From positions 526,075 through 590,074 of the forward strand of contig NZ_FNQO01000003.1 in assembly GCF_900107725.1 (NCBI RefSeq): a stretch of DNA of 64,000 nucleotides. The letters run 5' to 3'. This stretch comes from Microbulbifer marinus (lineage in GTDB: Bacteria > Pseudomonadota > Gammaproteobacteria > Pseudomonadales > Cellvibrionaceae). Under the pieces are notes generated by a model. That model saw only the letters and a list, made by a program, of their open reading frames with translations, was not told the DNA's origin and searched no databases. Of the stretch, positions 24,316 through 31,669 are shown one piece after another (positions within the stretch are counted from its first letter, which is position 1; each line of letters starts with the position of its first letter). Both the position numbers and the translations under genes were made by a program.

Positions 24316-25563
24316 TCAGGCGACGCCGGCTCGCGACAGCATCGCGTGCAGCAACACATTACAGCCCGCTTCCAGATGATCCGGCTCGGCAGATTCCGCC
24401 TCGTTGTGAGACAGTCCGCCGGCACAGGGCACGAAGATCATCGACACCGGCGCCACGCGGGAGACATACACCGAGTCGTGGCCCGCGCCGGAGACCATTT
24501 TGCGATGACTGTAGCCCAGGCGTTCCACCGCGCTGTTCACCGCCTCGATACAGGATTCGTCGAATACCACCGGCGGCGAGTGCCACTCCTCGCGCACATC
24601 GATGCTGGCACCGGTGGCTTCTTCTACCTGCTCCGCCAGCCGGTACAGTGTGCGGTGCAGGTGCTCCAGTCCTTCCGGCTGCGGATGGCGCAGGTCCAGC
24701 GCCAGCACCACTTTCTCCGGCACCGTATTGCGACTGCCGGGCTCGGCGCGCAGGTCGCCACAGGTCATGCGGGCATCGTCCGAGTAAGCCTTCACTTCGC
24801 TGTAGAGCCGCTCGCACAGCCATGCCAGGGCCTGTACCGGATCGCGTCTATCTGCCATCGGCGTCGGGCCGGCGTGGCAGGGCGTACCCCGGAAGGTGAC
24901 GTCGTACCAGCGGATACCCTGTACACCGGTGACCACGCCGATAAGCTGATCCTGCTTTTCCAGGATCGGCCCCTGCTCGATATGGGCCTCGAAGGCCGCG
25001 GTGATGGGCTTCGGCTCGGCCGGCTCGTCACCCAGGTAGCCGATGCGCTCGAGTTCCCCGCCAATCGTTGCACCTCCCTTGTCGGCACGGCTGTGACCGT
25101 ACTCGAGACTGAACTCGCCGGCCCAGACGCCGGAACCGATCATCGCCGGCGAGAAGCGCGCGCCCTCCTCGTTGGTCCAGACCACCACTTCCAGTGGCGC
25201 CGTGGTCTTTATGCCCTTGTCTTCCAGGGTGCGCAGTACTTCCAGGCCGGCCAGCACACCATATACCCCGTCGAACTTGCCGCCGGTAGGCTGGGTATCC
25301 AGGTGGGAACCGGTGATGACCGGCGGCATAGCGCCGTCGGTGCCGGCGCGACGGGCGAAGATATTGCCCATGCGGTCGATGCGGACTTCACAGCCGATAT
25401 CACGACACCAACGCAGGAACAGGTCGCGCCCCTGCTTGTCCTCGTCCGTCAGGGCCTGGCGATTGCAGCCGCCGGCCGGCGTCGCGCCTATCGCTGCCAT
25501 CTCCATCAGACTGTCCCACAGACGGGTACCGTCGACACGCAGGTCTTGTGCAGTATTTTCCAT
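24316..25563 (-). CDS. Zn-dependent N-carbamoyl amino acid hydrolase (M20/hydantoinase-carbamoylase family)
   Basis: A 415-residue metal hydrolase that removes the carbamoyl group from N-carbamoyl amino acids or allantoate-like compounds. Metal-ligand motifs are visible: SHLDTQPTGGKFDGVYGVL (His and Asp), VWTNEEGARF (Glu), and EQGP and a late HNEAE motif. The HLDTQPTGGKFDG signature and ~410 residues are the AmaB/HyuC/allantoate-amidohydrolase type, so hydantoin or ureide use is likely. It forms one unit with the deiminase gene, and is divergent from the tryptophan dioxygenase gene across a 129 bp gap. Confidence 0.85.
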   Translation of the reverse strand: MENTAQDLRVDGTRLWDSLMEMAAIGATPAGGCNRQALTDEDKQGRDLFLRWCRDIGCEVRIDRMGNIFARRAGTDGAMPPVITGSHLDTQPTGGKFDGVYGVLAGLEVLRTLEDKGIKTTAPLEVVVWTNEEGARFSPAMIGSGVWAGEFSLEYGHSRADKGGATIGGELERIGYLGDEPAEPKPITAAFEAHIEQGPILEKQDQLIGVVTGVQGIRWYDVTFRGTPCHAGPTPMADRRDPVQALAWLCERLYSEVKAYSDDARMTCGDLRAEPGSRNTVPEKVVLALDLRHPQPEGLEHLHRTLYRLAEQVEEATGASIDVREEWHSPPVVFDESCIEAVNSAVERLGYSHRKMVSGAGHDSVYVSRVAPVSMIFVPCAGGLSHNEAESAEPDHLEAGCNVLLHAMLSRAGVA

Positions 25564-25692
25564 TCGAGGAGCTCCGGAGCTTATAATGGCCCCAATATTA
25601 GTGTCTTTTCCGAAATTTTAGTTTTGATCAGTGGCGCTTGTTGAGAGCATTATTGCGCGACTGGTCGAAACTCAACCAGGTATCAGTTTTCT

Positions 25693-26475
25693 ATGAGTGT
25701 TACTTACAGTTCCTACCTCAAAGTAGACGAGTTACTGCAGTGTCAAAAGCCGCTGTCCGAGGGGCCGGAGCACGACGAACTGCTGTTCATCATCATCCAC
25801 CAGAGCTACGAGCTGTGGTTCAAGCAGGTACTGCATGAACTGGATTTCCTCGTGCGCCTGTTCAATGCCGGCGATCGCAACCGTGCGCTGCATACCCTGA
25901 AGCGCGTCGATACCATCTACCGCACGCTGATTCAGCAGGTGGATATCCTCGAGACGCTGACACCACTGGAGTTCATGTCCTTCCGCGATCGCCTGTCCAC
26001 CGCCAGCGGTTTCCAGTCGTTCCAGTTCCGTGAGCTGGAATTCCTGTACGGTGCGAAGGATGCGAGAAAACTGGAAAACTATGAGCCCGGCTCGGATCAC
26101 TACCAGCGCCTGCAGAAGCGATTGCAGGCACCGACCCTGTGGGACGCTTTCCTGAACTTCCTCGCCCACGAGGGACACAAGGTCCCCGAGAGCGAACTGA
26201 ACCGGGACTTCAGCCAGGTGGCAGAACCCTCCCCGGCGGTGCAGAAGATACTGATCGACGTCTACCGCAACGATCCGCTGGTCAGTGAAATCTGCGAGGC
26301 GCTGGTGGATATCGACACGTCCCTGCAGCAGTGGCGCTACCGTCACGTGAAGATGGTGGAGCGCACCATCGGCAGCAAGATGGGCACCGGCGGCTCCGCT
26401 GGCGTGGGCTACCTGCAGGGCACCCTGTTCAGACCGGTATTCCCGGACCTGTGGGCGATCCGCTCGGAGTTCTGA
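25693..26475 (+). CDS. kynA: Tryptophan 2,3-dioxygenase
   Basis: A 260-residue heme enzyme that opens L-tryptophan to N-formylkynurenine, first step of the kynurenine pathway. It carries the family signatures IIIHQSYELWFKQVLHELD at the N-terminus, SGFQSFQFRELEFLYG, and a C-terminal RHVKMVERTIGSKMGTGGSA where the heme-ligating His and the substrate loop lie. The length is slightly short of the usual ~280 but complete at both ends. No other kyn genes are beside it. The upstream gap holds no obvious operator. Confidence 0.92.
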   Translation: MSVTYSSYLKVDELLQCQKPLSEGPEHDELLFIIIHQSYELWFKQVLHELDFLVRLFNAGDRNRALHTLKRVDTIYRTLIQQVDILETLTPLEFMSFRDRLSTASGFQSFQFRELEFLYGAKDARKLENYEPGSDHYQRLQKRLQAPTLWDAFLNFLAHEGHKVPESELNRDFSQVAEPSPAVQKILIDVYRNDPLVSEICEALVDIDTSLQQWRYRHVKMVERTIGSKMGTGGSAGVGYLQGTLFRPVFPDLWAIRSEF

Positions 26476-26564
26476 CTGGCAGCCCCCGCGGCCCCCTGTA
26501 CCCGCCGGCACAGCCGGCGCGGCGCAGACAGGAAATTGAGAGGAAATAGGGAAATTACAGGCAT

Positions 26565-26593
26565 AAAAAAAGCCAGCGATTGCTGGCTTTTTT
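26565..26593. terminator. Bidirectional intrinsic terminator
   Basis: Stem AGCCAGC/GCTGGCT extended by the A and T runs, loop GATT, between the convergent tryptophan dioxygenase and exbD genes. Ideal U-runs on both strands. Confidence 0.88.
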
Positions 26594-26607
26594 GGGTTCG
26601 AGAAAGC

Positions 26608-27030
26608 TTATTTCTCGAAGGGCACCAGAGACACCTGAATACCCGGATTTACTTCCTTGGCCGCATCGGCGATCTGGACGTAAGTGTCGGCGCTGGACTT
26701 GTTGTGCGCGCGCACGATCACGATAGCCTGCGGGTTTTCCGCGTACAGCTGGGCGATACGAGCACGGACAGCGCGGCTGTCGATACGGCTGGCGCCCATC
26801 CAGATCTCGTCGTTGGCGTTTACGGTCAGCAGGATGTTCTGCTTGTCCGGATCCGGCGGAGTCTGTTCGGTCTGATCCGGATCGGGCACGTTTACGTCCA
26901 ACGCTTTTTCTTTAACAAAGGACGCCGTCACGATGAAGAAGATCAGCATGATGAACACAACGTCCAGCATCGGCGTCAGGTCGATATCTGCTTTTTCCTC
27001 TTCTACGGCCTTACCGCGTCGTCTACTCAT
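26608..27030 (-). CDS. ExbD/TolR-family biopolymer transport protein
   Basis: A 140-residue single-TM protein. The membrane helix (DLTPMLDVVFIMLIFFIVTASF, about 17-38) has the family Asp in PMLDVVF, needed for proton coupling, followed by a periplasmic ExbD domain (VNANDEIWMGASRIDSRAV). It normally works with an ExbB and a TonB, but neither is adjacent. It could pair with an ExbB elsewhere, or with the cluster's MotA/TolQ-like subunit; the sequence cannot decide. Confidence 0.85.
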   Translation of the reverse strand: MSRRRGKAVEEEKADIDLTPMLDVVFIMLIFFIVTASFVKEKALDVNVPDPDQTEQTPPDPDKQNILLTVNANDEIWMGASRIDSRAVRARIAQLYAENPQAIVIVRAHNKSSADTYVQIADAAKEVNPGIQVSLVPFEK

Positions 27031-27216
27031 AAAACACCGTACAGTTATCTAATGCGAATGTCGCCGGATTGACCGGTCTAATCAGGTGGGCAAGATTGCC
27101 GTGAAATGGACAGGTTTGCAAGTGCAAGATGCACAAACAACAAAAAAACCTTTAATATCAACAAGTTATAGACCGAACATACCGCATCGGGTCATTTTTT
27201 GAGCAGCCCAGCCCGA

Positions 27217-27669
27217 CTACCTGCCAGCCAGGTACCCCTGATAGTCGGGCACCTCCCGCTCGAATGCAGTTTCCATCAACGCAGACTGCACCATCATGTC
27301 CGCACTGCTGGAGTTGCAGGCCACCGGGATATTCCACACCGCCGCAATGCGCAGCAGCGCCTTTACATCCGGGTCGTGGGGCATGGGCTCAAACGGATCC
27401 CAAAAGAAGACCAGCAGATCGATTTCGCCCTGGCAGATTTTAGCCCCCAACTGCTGGTCCCCGCCCATCGGGCCGCTAAACAGCTTCTCCACCTGTAAAC
27501 CGGTAGCAGCCTCAATCTTGCTGCCAGTCGTACCGGTGCCCAGCAGCTGGTGCCTCTGCAGCAGTTCCCGGTGACGACCACACCACTCGATCAGTGCGCC
27601 CTTGCGATTATCGTGGGCGACCAGCGCAACACGTTTACAGGCGGGCAGTGGCTGCGAAATAAATTCCAT
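27217..27669 (-). CDS. mgsA: Methylglyoxal synthase
   Basis: A 150-residue enzyme converting dihydroxyacetone phosphate to methylglyoxal and phosphate. The start is the ATG at 27669 after GAGGAC; the longer reading frame to 27762 is not supported. The core is unmistakable: ALVAHDNRKGALIEWC, LGTGTTGSKIEAATG, LFSGPMGGDQQLGA (catalytic Asp) and FFWDPFEPMPHDPDVKALL. The phosphate-binding GTGTTG and the His in MPHDPD are present. It is a stand-alone gene, a bypass of lower glycolysis. Confidence 0.95.
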   Translation of the reverse strand: MEFISQPLPACKRVALVAHDNRKGALIEWCGRHRELLQRHQLLGTGTTGSKIEAATGLQVEKLFSGPMGGDQQLGAKICQGEIDLLVFFWDPFEPMPHDPDVKALLRIAAVWNIPVACNSSSADMMVQSALMETAFEREVPDYQGYLAGR

Positions 27670-27874
27670 CCTGTCCTCGATACTATGATTTGTTTCTATA
27701 TTACCGCGACGGTGCGGGGAGCCAAGCCGACGCTTCCGGCGATATCTTCGCATTCTACCCACAGCTGCGCCCGCAGGCTTCCTCCCCGCGGGAAATAATA
27801 CCTCCCCCGGTCACACGGGCGAGTCCGGATCGCTATAATGCGCAGCTATTCGCACCAATTAAGGATGTTATGCA

Positions 27875-28279
27875 ATGAGTGTCGGAGCCTGGGAGCCGGA
27901 AAAAGGCCCAAAAAAAGACAGCGCCAGCGAGGAAATCGATCGGGATCTGCTGCAACGGCTGATCTCCGCGGTGCAGTCGCCCGGACCGCTGCAAGACTCG
28001 CTGCAGCAAGACGATCAGCAGGCCGCCGGACTGATGCGCCTGCCGGCCCAGCGCTGGCTCGATGAGAGCGAACACTGGGATGGCGCGCAGCTGTGGGCAT
28101 TGATTCAATTCTTTACGCTGGCGGAAATGCAGCTGCCCGGATGGGACGCGGGTGCAGAATCACCGGTAATTCCGCTCGCCAAAGCCCTGAGGCAGCGCAA
28201 GACACCACTCAGCCGGGAACAGCTGCTGTGGATCAAGCAAAACTCCGACAACCGCTACCTGCCCTACGGGCCTCTATAA
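27875..28279 (+). CDS. Conserved hypothetical protein
   Basis: A 134-residue soluble protein with AAGGA upstream of the ATG. The first part (about 1-60) is helical and acidic/Gln-rich, then a conserved-looking core LWALIQFFTLAEMQLPGWDAG (about 73-93) and SREQLLWIKQNSDNRYLPYGPL at the end. This core is of a kind seen in uncharacterised gammaproteobacterial proteins; no function can be claimed. Divergent from mgsA with about 200 bases between. Confidence 0.55.
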   Translation: MSVGAWEPEKGPKKDSASEEIDRDLLQRLISAVQSPGPLQDSLQQDDQQAAGLMRLPAQRWLDESEHWDGAQLWALIQFFTLAEMQLPGWDAGAESPVIPLAKALRQRKTPLSREQLLWIKQNSDNRYLPYGPL

Positions 28280-28677
28280 CCCCACTAACACCCACTGCCA
28301 GCCGAGTCGCCCGGCGATGCGCATTGCTCGCCGGCCACTCAACTGATGATGCCGGCGCTTGTTCAGAAACCCAGCCGTGATACAGCGCGCTTGCTGATTA
28401 TCAACCGGCGCCGGATAGCGATGCACGTTTGTGCGGCCCTATCCCGATTCATGCACAGCGGCCGAGCAATCCGATTTGATCGCCACCCCCGGGCCCGGTT
28501 GCGACAAAACCTGTGCGCCCGGTTCTCGACCATCATTACACTGCACCGCAAATCTTTGCTTCGCAGCGCAGTTGATAATGACCGCGATGGCCGATCTGGT
28601 ATTCAAAACCCAACTATTCGCAGCGCCCGGGAATCGGGCACGATATAAGGCCAGCTAAAAGCCGCAATAGCGGAGCA
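28280..28677. other. Intergenic region without recognised genes
   Basis: About 400 bases between a plus-strand gene and the end of a minus-strand gene. One 7 bp inverted repeat (CCGGCGA at 28311, TCGCCGG at 28328) could end the upstream gene, but has no T-run. No convincing coding or RNA gene is visible. Confidence 0.5.
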
Positions 28678-29505
28678 TCAGTCCTGCAAGCGGAACAGTT
28701 GCCCGCGCAGTAACTCTGCGCTGCCGGGAGTGCGATAATTTCCCGGCAGGTGCCGCCAAAGTACAAAGCCCTCACTATCCAGCAACCACTGACTGGGGCG
28801 GGCGGCCTCGGAGAAAGTCGCTGACTGCGTCAGTGGCGCACCGCCCGGGGCAAGAAAAGCATCGTTTGCCGATTCGCCGGGAGCGAGTTGCAGGAACTCC
28901 AGTAGCGGCACTGCGGTAATCCAGCGCGACCAGCGCGAGGGCGGTTCCGCACTGCAGATCACCAGTCCGACGCCCCGCCTTTTTAACTCCGGCAGCAGTG
29001 CGGACAACTGCATCAGCAGTCCACGGCTATCAGCACAAAAGCTGCTGCGCAGAAATACCAGTAACAAACCATCGAAATTCCCCCGCCGTGCATGCTCCGC
29101 CGCACTCCAGTTTTTTCCGTCTGCTGTCACCAGACACGGAAAGCCAGCATCAAGCGCCGGCATCGCCGGGTGACGCAATGCACTGAGATGAAACAGGTAA
29201 ACCAGCACGACAAACAGGTTGTAGATTGCCAGGTAAACCGGCTGCCCCTTTTCACTGTCGCTCAGTAGCGCAACTGCCACCCCTGTCAAAACTGCCGCAA
29301 ATGCGGCGGGCTCGCGCTGCTCACCACGAAATTTCCACGGCCATAGAAAGCGCAGCAGCATCCAGATTGGCAGCGACCACGCATTTATCCAGAGCCCTAC
29401 CCAGGCGATATCACCACTGCGGACAGTTTGAAAAATTGCCCAAAAACCGCAGCTCCAGAGCCAGACAAAAGCAATAGTGGTTAAAAAAACCTTAAATTTA
29501 TTCAT
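28678..29505 (-). CDS. Membrane protein with thioredoxin-like domain
   Basis: A 275-residue protein. The N-terminal half has about four TM helices (about 5-110: FLTTIAFVWLWSCGFWAIFQ, WVGLWINAWSLPIWMLL, LAIYNLFVVLVYLFHLSAL). The C-terminal half (about 120-275) has a thioredoxin/peroxiredoxin-like alpha-beta pattern: LLLVFLRSSFCADSRGLL, LPELKRRGVGLVICSAEPP, WLLDSEGFVLWRHL. The redox motif is C-A-D-S, with only one Cys where CxxC is usual, so a reductase is doubtful and a peroxiredoxin-like or single-Cys function is possible. Likely a bacterial membrane-bound thioredoxin-like protein of unknown role. Divergent from the H1-like gene. Confidence 0.6.
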   Translation of the reverse strand: MNKFKVFLTTIAFVWLWSCGFWAIFQTVRSGDIAWVGLWINAWSLPIWMLLRFLWPWKFRGEQREPAAFAAVLTGVAVALLSDSEKGQPVYLAIYNLFVVLVYLFHLSALRHPAMPALDAGFPCLVTADGKNWSAAEHARRGNFDGLLLVFLRSSFCADSRGLLMQLSALLPELKRRGVGLVICSAEPPSRWSRWITAVPLLEFLQLAPGESANDAFLAPGGAPLTQSATFSEAARPSQWLLDSEGFVLWRHLPGNYRTPGSAELLRGQLFRLQD

Positions 29506-29578
29506 TACAGAGTAAAAATGCCCTTAAAACACTTGCAAACCAGCATATAAATAAGCTGCAATTAGCGCGATGATTTCC

Positions 29579-29676
29579 AGGGGCCTCTCTGTCAATTATT
29601 TTCTGCGATCAATCTTCGTTTAGTGCGACCCGAGTCGCCACTGCGCAGGTGGAGAGTAATTGACAGAGGTGCCCCT
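29579..29676 (+). ncRNA. Very long stem-loop upstream of H1-like gene
   Basis: A 20 bp arm (29579-29598) is complementary to 29657-29676 with one mismatch and one G-U pair. The pairing extends inward by wobbles to about 29606/29649. Inside is a second hairpin, AGTGCGAC-CCGA-GTCGCC-ACT (29622-29642), with one bulge. The whole 98 nt can fold as one rod ending 38 bases before the H1-like ATG. It may be a structured 5' leader, a small RNA, or a MITE/REP-like repeat; the sequence does not decide which. Confidence 0.45.
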
Positions 29677-29714
29677 TCCTTCATCTACAACAATACTTAC
29701 TACAGGGATATTTT

Positions 29715-30551
29715 ATGGCTGCACGTAAAAAAAGTCAGAAGCCGGTTAACCCGATTGCCAAGATGCAAGCGGAACTGGACTCGCTGAAGTCCAAACTGGT
29801 ACAGGCCCGCGCCAAGCAGGAAAAGGACGCGGCTTCAACCGCAGACAAGCTGTCTAAAGAGGCTGCCAAAGCGGCTGCCAAGGCCAAAACCGCTTCTGCC
29901 AAGGTAAAAGCGGTACGCGCCAAGAAGAAAACCGCTGCACAACAGAAGCAGCTGAAAGCGGCCCAGGCCGCGGCAGCTACCGCCAAGAAAACTGCAGATA
30001 GCGCCAAGGTTGCCGCTGCCGAGGCCAAGGCTCAGCTGGCTACCATCAAAGCAGAAAACAAGCTCGCCGCCCAGGTTGCCAAGGCCGTAGCCAAGGAAGA
30101 AGCTGCTGTAGCCAAGAAACTGGCCGCCGAAGCGAAGAAGAAAGCCGCTGCGGAAGCCAAGAAAGCCGCTGCTGCCGCTAAGAAGAAGGCTGCAGCTGAC
30201 AAGAAGAAAGCTGCTGCCGCCAAGAAGAAAGCCGCTGCTGCCGCCAAGAAGAAAGCCGCTGCCGAGAAGAAGAAGGCCGCAGCTGCTGCGAAGAAAGCTG
30301 CCGCCAAAGCCAAGGCCGCTGCCAAGAAGGCTGCCGCCAAGACCAAGGCCGCTGCCAAGAAGAAGCCCGGCCGCCCGAAGAAGGCCGCTGCCAAAAAGGC
30401 TGCCGGTCGCCCGAAGAAGGCTGCCGCCAAGGCTGGAGCAAAGAAGGCTCCGGGCCGTCCGAAGAAAGCCGCTGCCAAAAAAGCTCCGGGTCGCCCGAAG
30501 AAGGCTGCTTCCGCCAAGCGCGGTCCCGGCCGTCCGAAGAAGGCCAAGTAA
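29715..30551 (+). CDS. Alanine/lysine-rich H1-like DNA-binding protein with GRPKK repeats
   Basis: A 278-residue, strongly basic protein. Residues about 20-125 form a long Ala/Lys/Glu helix or coiled coil; 125-210 is AAAKKAAAAK-type repeats; the last 65 residues hold five GRPKK motifs (AT-hook-like PGRPKKAA), spaced by 11-15 residues. This resembles AlgP (AlgR3)/histone H1-like proteins, which bind DNA non-specifically or AT-rich DNA and may condense the nucleoid or affect transcription. The encoding DNA is naturally repetitive, so the repeat number may vary between strains. AGGGATA lies upstream of the ATG, behind the long hairpin. Terminator just downstream. Confidence 0.85.
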   Translation: MAARKKSQKPVNPIAKMQAELDSLKSKLVQARAKQEKDAASTADKLSKEAAKAAAKAKTASAKVKAVRAKKKTAAQQKQLKAAQAAAATAKKTADSAKVAAAEAKAQLATIKAENKLAAQVAKAVAKEEAAVAKKLAAEAKKKAAAEAKKAAAAAKKKAAADKKKAAAAKKKAAAAAKKKAAAEKKKAAAAAKKAAAKAKAAAKKAAAKTKAAAKKKPGRPKKAAAKKAAGRPKKAAAKAGAKKAPGRPKKAAAKKAPGRPKKAASAKRGPGRPKKAK

Positions 30552-30593
30552 CAGCGCCTTCCCTATCCGGCGAATCCTGTTTCGCCGATGCGC

Positions 30594-30617
30594 AAACCCC
30601 GGCTTTCGCCGGGGTTT
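30594..30617. terminator. Bidirectional intrinsic terminator
   Basis: A perfect 10 bp stem (AAACCCCGGC / GCCGGGGTTT, loop TTTC) between the convergent H1-like and glycerate-kinase-like genes. Confidence 0.8.
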
Positions 30618-30621
30618 GTCG

Positions 30622-31557
30622 TTATGGCGCCCGCCTGGCGTCATTCAGGCGCAGACGCTCAATCTGGTGGTCGCGCCCCAATTCAAAAACACAGTCTGCC
30701 CGCGCCGGCATTTCCGCGAGTAGATTCCGGGTAATCCGCTCGTAGTGCTGCACGAAGCGCTCCAGCTCGTCATCCGTCATGCCGCCGCCGCTGCGCGCGC
30801 GCAACTTATGCTCCTGAAGCTGCCGCCACTCCAGCACACAATCCATGTCCGGCACCTTCAACATCAGCAATACATCCAGGCGCGCGAATAGATCGCGGTA
30901 GGGCCCGGCGAGCTGGGCATTGATATAGTTGCGCCAGATACCATCGGCATCTTCCTGTCTTTCCAGCGCGTTGATGGGGGCATCCGCGTCTCGCCATGGC
31001 CTCGCCCCCACACACCAGCCCTCGAACAGCAGAATATCCACCGTTCCTCGGTGAACCGGCCAGTTGGCCCGTGACACCCGGTCATCGATGGACTTGTCGA
31101 ACTGCGGAATCGGCGTCTCGCTGCCGGCTGTCCCATCACACAGCGCGGTGATGGTATCCATGCCCAGCTGTACATCGTGTGTGCCGGGCACCCCGCGGGT
31201 CTGCAGTAACGGATGTACTCGCCGAGCGAGTTCGCGGCGCTCCGCCTTGGTCAGGTATATATCGTCGAGTGAGAATCCCGCACTGCGCAGATCCATCTGC
31301 GCCCATACCAGCTGCAGAAACGCTGTCAGCGTGGATTTTCCGGATCCCTGACCGCCACAGATACCGACCACCAAGGTGCGGCCCTGGCGATGCTTCTCGG
31401 CCAGCCAGATTGCCAGAGGCAAATAATATTGCCCGATCAGCTGGTCAAAAGTATCCGGCAACTGGTGCGTGCGGATAAATTGATCGATATGCGGGCGCAG
31501 TCGCGCGGATAGTTCGGCGGCGCTGTCGGTTACCGGTTTGGGCCAGGTGTCTGTCAT
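30622..31557 (-). CDS. D-glycerate 3-kinase-like P-loop kinase
   Basis: A 311-residue cytoplasmic kinase of the GLYK/YggC-type group, related to uridine/phosphoribulokinases. Walker A: GICGGQGSGKST (about residues 67-78). The following GFSLDDIYLTKAERRELA, RGVPGTHDVQLGMDTI and LLFEGWCVGARPW motifs are those of plant/bacterial D-glycerate 3-kinase. It would phosphorylate glycerate to 3-phosphoglycerate in glycolate or serine-cycle salvage; substrate is inferred. No glycolate genes adjoin. Monocistronic. Confidence 0.8.
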   Translation of the reverse strand: MTDTWPKPVTDSAAELSARLRPHIDQFIRTHQLPDTFDQLIGQYYLPLAIWLAEKHRQGRTLVVGICGGQGSGKSTLTAFLQLVWAQMDLRSAGFSLDDIYLTKAERRELARRVHPLLQTRGVPGTHDVQLGMDTITALCDGTAGSETPIPQFDKSIDDRVSRANWPVHRGTVDILLFEGWCVGARPWRDADAPINALERQEDADGIWRNYINAQLAGPYRDLFARLDVLLMLKVPDMDCVLEWRQLQEHKLRARSGGGMTDDELERFVQHYERITRNLLAEMPARADCVFELGRDHQIERLRLNDARRAP

Positions 31558-31669
31558 TGCTCGCGCGCCTTCTTGTAATAGTGGATATTAGGCCTGTTAG
31601 ATGAGTGTAGGGGCGAACTCAGTGCCGCCCCCGACACCGTCATGCAAGACTCGTGCGCGTTTACCGGGT

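Noticed and set aside
22922..24379. A 485-residue plus-strand ORF across the hydratase and deiminase genes
   Set aside because: It runs antisense through two good genes and their gap; composition is shadow-like.
30100..30545. A tandem-repeat locus or minisatellite
   Set aside because: The repeats are Ala/Lys and GRPKK codons of the H1-like protein and stay in frame throughout.
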